Notes under the pieces: generated by a model
The model's database searches: none
What the model was told of the DNA's origin: nothing
Seen by the model: the letters and a program-made list of their open reading frames with translations, nothing else
Part shown: positions 55,110-64,000 of the stretch, one piece after another
Position numbering within the stretch: the stretch's first letter is position 1
Layout: the number at the start of each line of letters is the position of its first letter
From: Sthenelais limicola
Taxonomy: Eukaryota > Annelida > Polychaeta > Phyllodocida > Sigalionidae
Assembly: GCA_942159475.1 (NCBI GenBank)
Contig: OW804102.1
Coordinates: 22,634,684 to 22,698,683 of the forward strand
Direction: 5' to 3'
Length of the DNA: 64,000 bases
Program-made: the position numbers and the translations under genes

Positions 55110-55859
55110 CAAGGCTGTTAGTCCGTGGGTTCACTACAAGTGGTACCGTGACTAGCCACTGGAGTGCAGCACTATATTTGACCTTGGATTATGGCATGTT
55201 GTGTTCATAACAAGAGCTAGCTGGAAGATAACAATGTCAAAATTCACCAAAAAAGCGCCTTCGGTAGTGGGCATATGTGAAATCCGTCTGAACGTATGCA
55301 ATAGGCAGAAATCACTCTATTCTATATGATAACACCCAAACCTGTGATATAAAATGCCAAGACAAAGCTTGTTCACCCACCAAGACCACTGGTTGACTTC
55401 TATCCCAGGCAGTTTACCTGAGTAAGATGTCAACTCGGGAGACTCCTTATCAGGTCAGATTCTATTAATACTTTGCAAACCCCCTGGTCTTATATTACCA
55501 TTATGGGTTCCTCCATTTGACTCCAATCAGGGAAGCTATATATTTAATTTGATAGAAAATAAACATTAGCGGATAATCAAGAGTAACGGCTGGACTCCAT
55601 GGGAATACTGCCAATTTACAGCTCCAATTTCTCTGTGTTCACCCATTAGTTTTGCTCAGGAGACAAAACCCAATTGCACATCAAGTCATTGTGCTTTAAT
55701 TCAAATACCAATCAGCATTAGGTCGTAAATATCTAGACATTCTGATCCCTAAGGAACCAGAAATTGTACTCATTCCACAAATTCTATTACCAACCATCAA
55801 GGAGAACCTTTAATGACGTTTTATCATTTAGACGGCAGCGTAAGTATTAACTTATGGGA
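55110..55859. other. Gene-free stretch upstream of the LINE
   Basis: May include the SINE body just after 55110. No gene is recognised. Confidence 0.35.
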
Positions 55860-56173
55860 CACGTGGGCTTAACGAGCAATGGGACTGAGTGACTTCCGGT
55901 TTCTCATCTTGTCTTGATCTTGATCAAGAGAGCGAATTCCAAACAAGATGGAAGACCTACTCGAGTAGAGTGACCGTTTTACCAGCGATCTAATGGTTTA
56001 CACGCATATGTGAAACTATTTTTGTGTGCGATTCAACTTGTGAATACCTAGAGACACTGAAGGACTGTTTTCCCTGGAAATTTACGTGCATTTTTCAGAG
56101 TTATAACAATCAGTGAATCGGGCCCTGAGCGACAATAGGGGAGTACACTACACGGACTTTGTTTACCTATGCA

Positions 56174-58066
56174 ATGTCAGCCGCAGCCAATATGGCGGAC
56201 AAGGAAACTCAGATATTACAATCCAAACTTGACGAATCCAAGAAAAGACCACTTGCATCGCCTGAACCAGATCATGCAGCGAAGACTAGGGTCAAATCAG
56301 CAAGTGATAAACCTACCTGTGAATGTGATAAGTTCTTGCGCGGAATCGCCATACAAGGTAACGTGTGGGATAATGATCTCAAAACTTTATTCTCTGCTGC
56401 CAACCGCTCAGCTGAAAGTGAAGCTGAAAGGCAGAAAGTCGTAGACAGTATTATCAAGGAAAAAAAGAGTGATAAAGAACAAATCGCCTACTTAATATCG
56501 AAAATTGATATCATAGAAAAGAAACAATCAGAAATGGAAAAAGTGATGAATGAGCACGAAGTAAAATCTAAAGAACAGTTCAGTGATATAAATAAGGAAA
56601 TTGAGGTAGTAAAACGCCAAACAGACTACAACGCAACCACTATAACTTCCCACAAAAGTGAGTTAGATATCCTGAAACAACAGGCGAAAGAGCTGTATGT
56701 CGTCGTGCAACACGTCCATGAAGATAACAATGTCACTCCTCTGGAAACAGCCAAAGCCATCTTCTCAATACTACTAAATACTGGAGAAGAATTGATCGAT
56801 ATTGCGTACAGAGAAACTCGTAGCGGTGGTGGAAATGCTCCAAGACCACTGGTGGTGAGGTTCTACAGTAAGAGAGCCAGAGACTACGCCATAGCTATGA
56901 AGGTCCCGTTTAAGGATAACAGAGACTTCCCACTCCCATCATGGCCCAACCGACAAAAGATGTTCGTGCATGAGCACTGTACGACAGACATTAAGCAAAG
57001 AAGATCACTAATGAGGTTCATCGCCAAAAATGCCATAGACCAAGGGGCAGATTCCACATCGACCGCCCCTCGCGGTGATAAAGTGCTGGTGAATGGCATA
57101 ACCTACACCCAAAACCAACTTCATTGCCTAAAAGATGAGTACAAACCCGAGCACGTTAAAATTGTCAAAGTGAAGGGGGGACTGGCCTTCCAGTCAGAAT
57201 ATGCATTCTTGAGTAATTTTTTTCCTACTAGATTTGAATATGGATCCTATTTATACGATTCGGTCGAGCAAGCTTATGGGCACCAGAAAGCCCTAGCCCA
57301 CGGCAAGTCTGTCGTGGCTACTAGTATCCTGCATAACCCCAACCCTAGAGAGGTGAAAGCGTTGGCAGACAGGGTGGAACGATCACCGGACTGGAAAAGC
57401 CGAGAGATTGACTGTATGAAAACCCTTGTGGAAGCAAAGTTTTTTCAAAGCAAAATACTTCTGGAAAAACTCAGGAACACAGGCACGAACAATCTCATCG
57501 AGGCCACCAATAACACTTATTGGGGGGCCGGAGCCCACCTGGGTGATCCCATGCTACACAACGGCTCTTGGAAAGGGCAAAATCATCTGGGCAAAATCTT
57601 AGTGGCTACACGTACCAGGTTAAATGCGGCCACACTGGATGGAAGCCTCCCTCAACTTGCCGAGACGTCCAAGTTGACCAGGAAACATCGACGAGAAGCC
57701 CGTAAAGCAGATAAGTCGTCTTCTAATGCTGGGGCCACGAGAGGTGATGCAGCAGCTGCTTCAATCCCTGCAATAGAAATGAGGAATTTCTATCAACCAC
57801 TAGGTGATAACCCGGACGGACAGCGATACGAGGAAGATATAGAAGTAGACGCCAACGAAAGCATTGTGTCCACAACTTCAACTCTAGAAACATCTTTGAA
57901 CTCCACTCGTAGATATGAAAGGGACCCTAATGCCAGTACTGTTATATTTGATGACATACTAAATCAGAGTAAAACCACCTTCATGCCTAAACAAGTCTCA
58001 ACCCCGGCGGAACGGCGAGACGACGACACTGAAAGAGCGATAGTAGCGTCAGGACAGTCAGTATGA
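56174..58066 (+). CDS. LINE ORF1 protein: coiled coil, RRM-like segment and NADAR domain
   Basis: The 630-residue product is read from ATG 56174 (MSAAANMADK); the frame also opens upstream at a TTG. In order: a polar N-terminus; a Lys/Glu-rich coiled coil at about 75-175 (likely trimerising, as in L1-type ORF1 proteins); and an RRM-like RNA-binding segment at about 178-285 whose hallmark is RPLVVRFYS...RDYAI. A complete NADAR (YbiA-like) domain follows at about 336-483, then a basic, Ser-rich tail. NADAR hallmarks seen are LSNFFP at 346-351, VEQAY with Glu365, ATNNTYWGAG with Trp450, GSWKGQNHLGKIL near 464-476 and the final VATR. Family knowledge: NADAR proteins act on N-glycosidic ADP-ribose or aminopyrimidine substrates, and some remove ADP-ribose from guanine. 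A role for this in retrotransposition is inferred only. Confidence 0.9.
   Translation: MSAAANMADKETQILQSKLDESKKRPLASPEPDHAAKTRVKSASDKPTCECDKFLRGIAIQGNVWDNDLKTLFSAANRSAESEAERQKVVDSIIKEKKSDKEQIAYLISKIDIIEKKQSEMEKVMNEHEVKSKEQFSDINKEIEVVKRQTDYNATTITSHKSELDILKQQAKELYVVVQHVHEDNNVTPLETAKAIFSILLNTGEELIDIAYRETRSGGGNAPRPLVVRFYSKRARDYAIAMKVPFKDNRDFPLPSWPNRQKMFVHEHCTTDIKQRRSLMRFIAKNAIDQGADSTSTAPRGDKVLVNGITYTQNQLHCLKDEYKPEHVKIVKVKGGLAFQSEYAFLSNFFPTRFEYGSYLYDSVEQAYGHQKALAHGKSVVATSILHNPNPREVKALADRVERSPDWKSREIDCMKTLVEAKFFQSKILLEKLRNTGTNNLIEATNNTYWGAGAHLGDPMLHNGSWKGQNHLGKILVATRTRLNAATLDGSLPQLAETSKLTRKHRREARKADKSSSNAGATRGDAAAASIPAIEMRNFYQPLGDNPDGQRYEEDIEVDANESIVSTTSTLETSLNSTRRYERDPNASTVIFDDILNQSKTTFMPKQVSTPAERRDDDTERAIVASGQSV
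57176..57619 (+). other. NADAR (YbiA-like) domain within LINE ORF1
   Basis: About 148 codons, the usual length of a free-standing NADAR protein. It lies uninterrupted in the ORF1 frame with every conserved block in order: SNFFP; E-Q-A-Y; KA; PDW; CMKTLVEAKF; LRNTGTNNLIEAT; YWGAG; GSWKGQN-x-LGK; R-x-R. The good condition of the motif set in an otherwise untranslated region of the genome argues that it is under selection as part of the element. Confidence 0.9.
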
Positions 58067-58831
58067 AGCTATTAATATAAGACATATACACGGTAAAGTT
58101 GTCACCTACCTTCTAGTTGCATTGTTAAATCCATTTGCTTGCCCTTAGACATGGTTATTGTATAAACCTTGTGAACACATCGTACAGCTGATCGGGGCTT
58201 GGATGTAGGTCGCCATGCTGCATCCGGTACGCGTGTCCTGGTTCTTGACCCGCTGAGAGTGTCGTGATTTGTTTACATAGGTTTAAGAAGATTCCAATTG
58301 GCAAAATACCTAGTGGACCCCTCGAGCGTTTGTGATTGATTGAATTTACCATGTAGATTGGTTTATTTTGTATAAAATATGATATGATAACTAAGACTAA
58401 AACGTCAGCCGATTACGACACCTCCGTACCGCTCATTGACAAGTGTCATGGCGGACGAGGCACGGAATTCTCGAGAGCGAGGGACATGACAGTAGGTTTT
58501 TCTCTCATTTATATAACTTTAGTAATAATGTGTGTATAGTTGTGCGTTGTGTGTTATGAACCGGAGATTATTTTGCTGGTACCAGGTTTTTGTGCTGTTT
58601 GAATATGTACTACACACGATATTCTGTCGCCGACATACATTTCTCTCGGTCGACCTACCATGTGTTGTATCTGGGGAGCTTGGAGACCCGTCTCACCGCG
58701 AATGTATTCACGGTAGGGGGGCCTTCTTTCTCCCAACATGTATCTGTTTTTGGGAGCTCAGCTCCATTTTATGTATTGTATGGTTCTTATATTAGATATG
58801 CGCGTTCTGAGATGTTGGAAATGTTGGTATA
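58067..58831 (+). other. Inter-ORF region of the LINE
   Basis: 765 bases between ORF1 and ORF2, far longer than in most two-ORF LINEs. It holds several stops in all frames and a small open frame at its 3' end (58605-58832). It could hold an internal promoter or a ribosome entry element; nothing in the sequence proves either. Confidence 0.5.
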
Positions 58832-58832
58832 A
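58605..58832 (+). CDS. Small frame overlapping ORF2 start (TAATG)
   Basis: A 75-codon frame from ATG 58605 (MYYTRYSVAD...) ends ...MLEMLV with TAA at 58830-58832. The last A is the first base of the ORF2 ATG (TAATG). Overlapping stop-start pairs of this form drive reinitiation in some LINEs (SART1 of silkworm). The peptide has no recognised domain, so the frame may be chance, or it may be the short upstream frame that delivers ribosomes to ORF2. Confidence 0.3.
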   Translation: MYYTRYSVADIHFSRSTYHVLYLGSLETRLTANVFTVGGPSFSQHVSVFGSSAPFYVLYGSYIRYARSEMLEMLV

Positions 58833-61684
58833 TGGTTGAAAAAAACGACGAAGTTAGCTTGCGCAAGGGTCTGAAATATGTGCATATGAATATTGGGAGC
58901 TTGTTGTATAAGATCGACAATGTACAATTGGAACTCATTAATGGCTTATATGATATTGTATGCTTAACAGAAACATGGACGAATACTAATACTCCGCCTA
59001 TGATACTAAACCTAAGGCACTACTCGAACTCACGTCAAGATCGATTTAATGATCAACGCGGGGGTGGTATTTTGGTATATTATAGGAACTCTTACGTTTG
59101 CGAAGAAATGACAGATCTATGTGTGAATAATAAAGATCTAGAATTACTATCGCTAAAGATCAAAGCAGGGGCTCGTAGGCCGATATTATCTATGACGGTA
59201 TACCGACAGCCAAGAGGCAGTATAACCAATTTCTTTGAGCAGATAAAGATAATACTAGATAAGGCAGTTAAGCTTAAGTTGGAGATAATATTGTCTGGAG
59301 ATATCAATATAGATATGTTAAAAACAGACGAACGCAATGTCAAAAGACTGACTAACATAGGAAATCTCCATGGGTTAAAACAATTAATCAAAACTCCAAC
59401 TAGGGAAAATGCTGCATCCTCCACACTACTTGATGTTATCTTCACGAATTGTAGGTTTGTCTCGAGTTCAGGGGTACTAGATGTCATGCTCAGTGATCAT
59501 AGTCCAGTTTTTTGTTTATTAAAGAAGGGAAAAGTCGTGGAGAATGATACTATGAATATGTATAGGGACACCAGGCGCTTAACAACCCCCATGATTTCTG
59601 AGGTATTAAGTAACAAAGAGTCTAGAAAAATAGACGCCCCAGGTGGTATGACTACCAACAAGATGTGGAGCTGTCTGTACGATGACTATATCAGTGTATT
59701 AGATGAGCTAGCCCCACTGAGAAGATCGAAAGGGAAAAAAATTAACAAGATTACCTGCTCCGAAGGGTTGCGGGATGCCATTAAGAAAAAGAACAGGGCA
59801 TATAGGAAAGCTAAGAGGCACAAAAATGAACCAGCCTATTGGGAATTAGCCAGGTCGTTAAAAAAGTCGGTCAAGGCAGAAACGATAAAATGCAAAAGGG
59901 ACTACCTTGCTAGGGAACTAGATAGAAACATCGAGAATCCTAAGAAGTTTTGGTCCTTAATACAAAGTATCTACCATAATAAACCGAAAACCAACAAGCT
60001 AAACTATATCCTCGATGAGAACAACAGAAAGTTAGAGGGAGAAGCGGCAGCTAATTTTGGTAATAATTACTTCGGTAATATAGGAACAGATAATCATGAC
60101 GCAGTCATTACTCTTGACTTCCACGACTGTGGTGCCCGCTTCCAATGGGACGACATGATCTCAATAAAGGAAGTAGATGATGCTATTAGAGATACCGATT
60201 TTACAAAATCGTCCTGTATTGAAGGAATTAGATCAAAGATAGTTAAGATGTGTATGAAAGCTGATGCTCAAAATATACTCAAGTTGTTTAACAGAATAAG
60301 GGAGACTGGTGTTTTTCCTCAGATATGGAAAGACGGTGTATGTACATTAATCCCGAAGGGGAAGAACAGTAAAAAAGTCAGTGACCTGAGACCTATAGTT
60401 TGTACGCCGATTATCAGTAAGATTTTCGAGAAGATACTCGCCAAGAAAATGAATGAGTACTTGGAGAATAATAAGCTAATATCGAATGTTCAGCACGGTT
60501 TTAGGAGAAACAGAGGAACTGACACCGCTCTTAAAACGGTTTTTGATGATGTTATGTATTATAAAGATTGTTCGGTCAACAGCGCCACCATATTCCTCGA
60601 TATATCGAAAGCTTTTAACAGTGTCAATATCAATCTATTGCTGTATAAATTGAAAAACCTAGGCTTTAATGATATGATGATGAATTTATTGACTTCGTAC
60701 TGTACCAACAGAACACAAAAGACTGTATTTAATGGCTGCATGTCCGAGAAAATTGTGATGAAAGCCGGCGTTGCCCAAGGCAGTATTATAGGGCCGCTAA
60801 TGTTTACTATTTATCTAAATGATCTTGTTAAATGTAACTTTCACGGAAAGCTTGTACTATATGCGGACGACTGCGCTATCAGTATGCCAGTCTTAGGCAA
60901 GGATTCTATTAAGGTCTTACAGCACGATCTAGATAAATTTAATGCATGGGCAGAGAACAACTATTTGAAGGTGAATGAAAACAAAACCAAGATCCTGATC
61001 TTTAGAAGCACTAGTGATCGTTACATAAAAAATATGTCCACCGTATACATGAATGGGAAAAGCATTGATTATGTCGACGAGTTCAAATACCTGGGTACTT
61101 GGTTAACTAGCAACTTGTCTATGATTAAGCAAATTAGTTGCAATTATGGAATAGCTAGTAAATACCTAAACAGGCTTATAAAGGTTAAACATCTGTTTTC
61201 CACCGAAAGATGTCTCTTGATTTATAAAACGTTTATCTTACCATTAATCGAACAATCTTGTGTTTTTATAGATCTCGCGACAAAAAGCAGTTATATAAGG
61301 TTGCAAAAGTTACAAAACAAAGCCTTACATATTATTTACGGTCCATTATATAAGAGGAAAGGCTTATTTGAGATACATAAGCACTGTAATATACTTCCCC
61401 TAGCCATTAGGAGGGAGATCAGAGCATTATGTTTACTTGCCAGGACGGGATCCTTCACAGAACAAAATACAGGTTATCGTTTACGTGGAGGTAATCTAAG
61501 AAAAGTTAAAGTTGTTAGATGGAAAAAGAGCAGGCTAAGCAGATGTATAGCTGGCAGAGTCAACAATATATGGAATGGCCTGCCTGAGAAAGTCAGGATA
61601 GAGACTGACGCAAATTTATTGAAAACAACAATCAAGAACAGGTATCGAGAGAGCTTTAATCAATCTGGTCGGGTTGACATGTAA
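58832..61684 (+). CDS. LINE ORF2: endonuclease-reverse transcriptase
   Basis: The 950-residue protein nicks target DNA and copies element RNA in place. Residues 10-225 form an apurinic-type endonuclease: HMNIGSL at 18-24, the catalytic-type TETW (Glu47), GGGILVYY at 77-84, SGDINID at 155-161 and the terminal SDHSPV at 221-226. A basic linker (300-380) follows. The reverse transcriptase spans about 500-780: LIPKGK at 506-511, RPI, GFRRNRG at 556-562, motif A FLDISKAF with Asp590, motif B GVAQGSIIGPLMF at 646-658, catalytic YADD at 677-680, and EFKYLG after it. The C-terminus is basic with a Cys/His-poor tail; there is no RNase H. Start is the ATG at 58832, overlapping the upstream stop. Overall organisation fits the CR1/Jockey group; the exact clade is not decided. 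Confidence 0.95.
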   Translation: MVEKNDEVSLRKGLKYVHMNIGSLLYKIDNVQLELINGLYDIVCLTETWTNTNTPPMILNLRHYSNSRQDRFNDQRGGGILVYYRNSYVCEEMTDLCVNNKDLELLSLKIKAGARRPILSMTVYRQPRGSITNFFEQIKIILDKAVKLKLEIILSGDINIDMLKTDERNVKRLTNIGNLHGLKQLIKTPTRENAASSTLLDVIFTNCRFVSSSGVLDVMLSDHSPVFCLLKKGKVVENDTMNMYRDTRRLTTPMISEVLSNKESRKIDAPGGMTTNKMWSCLYDDYISVLDELAPLRRSKGKKINKITCSEGLRDAIKKKNRAYRKAKRHKNEPAYWELARSLKKSVKAETIKCKRDYLARELDRNIENPKKFWSLIQSIYHNKPKTNKLNYILDENNRKLEGEAAANFGNNYFGNIGTDNHDAVITLDFHDCGARFQWDDMISIKEVDDAIRDTDFTKSSCIEGIRSKIVKMCMKADAQNILKLFNRIRETGVFPQIWKDGVCTLIPKGKNSKKVSDLRPIVCTPIISKIFEKILAKKMNEYLENNKLISNVQHGFRRNRGTDTALKTVFDDVMYYKDCSVNSATIFLDISKAFNSVNINLLLYKLKNLGFNDMMMNLLTSYCTNRTQKTVFNGCMSEKIVMKAGVAQGSIIGPLMFTIYLNDLVKCNFHGKLVLYADDCAISMPVLGKDSIKVLQHDLDKFNAWAENNYLKVNENKTKILIFRSTSDRYIKNMSTVYMNGKSIDYVDEFKYLGTWLTSNLSMIKQISCNYGIASKYLNRLIKVKHLFSTERCLLIYKTFILPLIEQSCVFIDLATKSSYIRLQKLQNKALHIIYGPLYKRKGLFEIHKHCNILPLAIRREIRALCLLARTGSFTEQNTGYRLRGGNLRKVKVVRWKKSRLSRCIAGRVNNIWNGLPEKVRIETDANLLKTTIKNRYRESFNQSGRVDM

Positions 61685-62147
61685 GATCAGAATTTAACGT
61701 AGATGAGGAAATGTACAATTTTGCAACAAAATTTCAACAACATAATTCCCCCTTGACATAAGAGCCTATTTATAACGATATCCTCTGGACAAACAATTAG
61801 TCTGGTAACAATGTTGAATCTTTTGTCATAGATATTTGATACAAAATGGTTTGCGTGTGAGTGCACGGCGCAGGTGGTGGGTTATTTTATTACAGCACTC
61901 CAAATATATACCGACGTATAAATGTTATAAAGGTGTAATATACTGGTCTGCTATTTCATTTTAAGCATGTCATATAATTTACAAAACGAACATTGTTACT
62001 TTGTTGTTAGAACTAGAACCGAATTAATTTAAATACTTTAATGCTAAATTTAATAATTTAAATCAGGCTAGTCTGAGAATATTTATGCTTGATGTATGAA
62101 AATGTCTACTTGTCCTGAATAAAATATTTTTAAAATCAAATCAAATC
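61685..62147 (+). other. LINE 3' UTR and tail
   Basis: A non-coding AT-rich 3' end with poly(A) signal aataaa at 62118-62123. It finishes in aaatcaaatcaaatc at 62133-62147. The short tandem tail in place of a poly(A) run is usual in CR1/L2-like LINEs. Confidence 0.7.
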
Positions 62148-62382
62148 TCGTCCAATCTCGGCAATCTACGCGAGATCTGGGTCCACTTCTGGTCACGTGG
62201 AGATGGTTCAGCTGATTAGTTTGTTTACCCTCGTGGTTTCATGAGTTACAAGGGATTTCAATAGCAGTTGTAAACACTTATTGACATGCTTAGTCGCTTA
62301 CAGATGATTCAGCACATTTGTATTATTTTTATTTTTATGTTGGAATTATATTGCATGTGATACTGCTGTTCTCAATAGGGGA
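62148..62382. other. Flank of the LINE, nothing recognised
   Basis: Moderately GC-richer start (tctcggcaatctacgcgaga); no feature recognised. Confidence 0.4.
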
Positions 62383-62475
62383 TTTGCATGTCCGCCATCT
62401 TGAATCTCGAGTCACATGGAATTATGGTAGTTGTTTGTCAGTGTAAAAAGCTACGGAAAACGTTCAGCAAAATGT
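62383..62475. repeat. Dispersed repeat shared with 41085-41175
   Basis: ttgcatgtccgccatcttga, then cacatggaattatgg, then gtcagtgtaaaaagctacgg follows the order of the 41-kb copy. Preceded by caataggggatttgc, as near 33101. Confidence 0.6.
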
Positions 62476-63794
62476 TCAGCAAAGGTAGATACTTTACGAT
62501 ATAGATAAATCACATAGAATTTCATACAGAAATAATAAAGCTGCCTCACCTAGTTAGCTGGGAGGTTTGACTGCCATTACTAAGTATGTATTCTTCTTAT
62601 ATACAAGCGGACAGAGGCTAAATTTGGGAGGGAACCCCTGCCCGCCGTACAACAAGCTACATCTAAGATATTTGATGTAAAATTTCATGGATTTTCTAAA
62701 TCTGAAGAAAGAGATTGCCCAAATGGCTGCGAACATTGTCAAAAAGGGCCGTTTCTATAGTAACTATTTCTGTTGTACTTTAGCCGAAAATAGGTTTTTA
62801 GTGCCTTATTTCTACACTGTCATCAATGAGACTAAACCTGGAGTTATTGATAGTACATATGAGAACTGTTCGCTGAGTACAAATCATTGATCTTGACCAA
62901 GGTTAAATCTTCGACCCCACCCCTAGGCCAGTAATTGTATTTTTGACTTGGAGTGACATGAAATTTCCCGGACCGCTGACTCCCTTATGTCCGTACATGG
63001 ATTGGAGAAAGGCGTTTCGTTCCTATGGGACACACCTTGGCAAGAAATGCTCCTCCCAACCCTATGGCAGATTGAAAGCGATCCCTCTTCTGTCCTCCTT
63101 TCTATTACTGACCCAAACCTTCTTTTGAAATATCAAGAATCAGAAATACAAAACCTCAAAAACGTTGTATTTAATTAATATATTTTGCTTCAATATGTTG
63201 TCATTATTTTAGGAAATTAGCAATTGGCAATTTTAAACAATCATTCCTAAGTCATTTAAAATATTAAGCAATTTTGAAACTGGATACTGTCATTGTTTAA
63301 AACATTTAATAAAGGTTGTTGGGGGTCCACTGAAACTATAAAGTATTGAATATACCCACTTATATGTGTGATGCCTGAAACAAATTACGATTTTACTATA
63401 CTACTTACATCTACATCTAGTATAAAGTGCATACACTTGTACTAAAGTCGTAATGTACATATACCTTGCGTGCCTCAACGCTATCTAATTTAAGATCATT
63501 ACATCATTAGCTTTTGCTTAAGCAGTGAATGTGCATGCAAGCCCCCACCCCCAATATACGCACACACAAATACACCCAGACATCCCCCTCCTCTCTTCTT
63601 GGACTCCTGGATGCGCCCCAAAAGCCACAGCCTCCGATTGATCTTGTATAGTTGGCAAGTGGTCCGGTTCAGGGTCAAGGGAGAACCAAAGCAATTCTTA
63701 CTCCTGTCACTTTTTTATGATTCATTGTTTATTTTTATATATAGTGATTGTCTGTATAACTTGCAATATGTAGGCCTACTCATGATGAATGTAT
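62476..63794. other. Gene-free stretch, nothing recognised
   Basis: Frames of 60-67 codons at 62687-62890 and 62943-63178 were inspected and match no domain I know. An exon of a host gene cannot be excluded. Confidence 0.35.
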
Positions 63795-63866
63795 GGGTCA
63801 ATCCGCTTGACGATGTACAAGTGGCCTTCCCCAATCCTCTCAAATAGCCCAAATTGAGGACAATGA
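63795..63866. mobile_element. MITE-A copy 13 (left part)
   Basis: gggtcaatccgcttgacgat, then gtacaagtggccttccccaa, then tcctctcaaatagcccaaat matches the start of the copy-1 orientation. The match fades after about 63866. Confidence 0.6.
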
Positions 63867-64000
63867 CTTTCAAGGGGTTGGCATGAATGTTCATATTATT
63901 ACTTCATGTTTACCGGAATGTGTCCGTTCAAGATATGGATTACATTTACACTATGGGATTACCACTCTAAACAAGTACTTGCTTACATAGACAGATTGAT

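Larger units (their letters stand above)
55860..62147 (+). mobile_element. Full-length LINE with NADAR-containing ORF1
   Basis: A non-LTR retrotransposon of about 6.3 kb: a 5' UTR (start not fixed, roughly 55860), ORF1 (56174-58066), an unusually long 765-bp inter-ORF region, ORF2 (58832-61684) and a 460-bp 3' UTR. The 3' end has aataaa at 62118 and a tail of three aaatc units (62133-62147). An apurinic-type endonuclease, a YADD reverse transcriptase, no RNase H and a short-repeat tail point to the CR1/Jockey group. Both long frames are open, so the copy could be young. No target duplication could be identified. Confidence 0.85.

Noticed and set aside
62943..63178. Overlapping 61-63-codon frames, possible host exon
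   Set aside because: Two frames are open at once and neither matches a domain; support is insufficient.
1..64000. CRISPR arrays, bacterial operons, rRNA genes
   Set aside because: No regularly spaced direct repeats with unique spacers, no clustered prokaryotic-type genes and no rRNA sequence were seen.

Overview
This is AT-rich eukaryotic nuclear DNA, most likely from a marine invertebrate animal. The reasons are an animal-type LINE (non-LTR retrotransposon) with endonuclease and reverse transcriptase, a DIRS-group tyrosine-recombinase retrotransposon, several families of small TIR elements, LINE 3' ends with short tandem tails, and no bacterial-style gene packing. The species cannot be named from the sequence. 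I recognise no host protein-coding gene. Essentially all convincing coding capacity belongs to two apparently full-length retrotransposons, and the rest is intergenic or intronic DNA filled with repeats.

Layout. 1-18.2 kb: gene-free DNA with small TIR elements (families named here MITE-A, MITE-B and MITE-D), LINE 3' ends, fold-back hairpins and simple repeats. 18.2-20.1 kb: a 1.87-kb element with 26-bp terminal inverted repeats and nine internal copies of an ACGTCGCC-type motif. 21.3-26.8 kb: a minus-strand, DIRS-group retrotransposon with Gag, RT-RNase H and tyrosine recombinase frames. Its ends carry direct repeats in permuted order (A-B ... B-A), and a canonical A AAA AAC slippery site joins Gag to Pol. 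26.8-55 kb: more TIR elements (13 MITE-A copies in the window), long hairpins, polypurine tracts, a 122-bp higher-order G-rich minisatellite, two decayed reverse transcriptases and a tRNA-derived SINE head. About 55.9-62.15 kb: a plus-strand LINE with two open frames. 62.2-64 kb: repeat fragments.

The most unusual object is ORF1 of that LINE (56174-58066). After a coiled coil and an RRM-like segment it encodes a complete NADAR (YbiA-like) domain, a family linked to ADP-ribose/N-glycoside chemistry and to removal of ADP-ribose from guanine. A retrotransposon nucleic-acid-binding protein fused to such an enzyme suggests the element may process modified nucleic acid or nucleotides during its cycle; that role is inference. 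ORF2 (58832-61684) supplies endonuclease and reverse transcriptase, and a small frame upstream meets it in a TAATG stop-start overlap.

In the DIRS-group element the three proteins would act together: Gag packages RNA, RT-RNase H makes DNA, and the recombinase integrates a circular product. Frameshifting would set the Gag:Pol ratio. All catalytic residues I can check are present in both retrotransposons, so both look recently active. Coordinates of repeat fragments are estimates made by eye.
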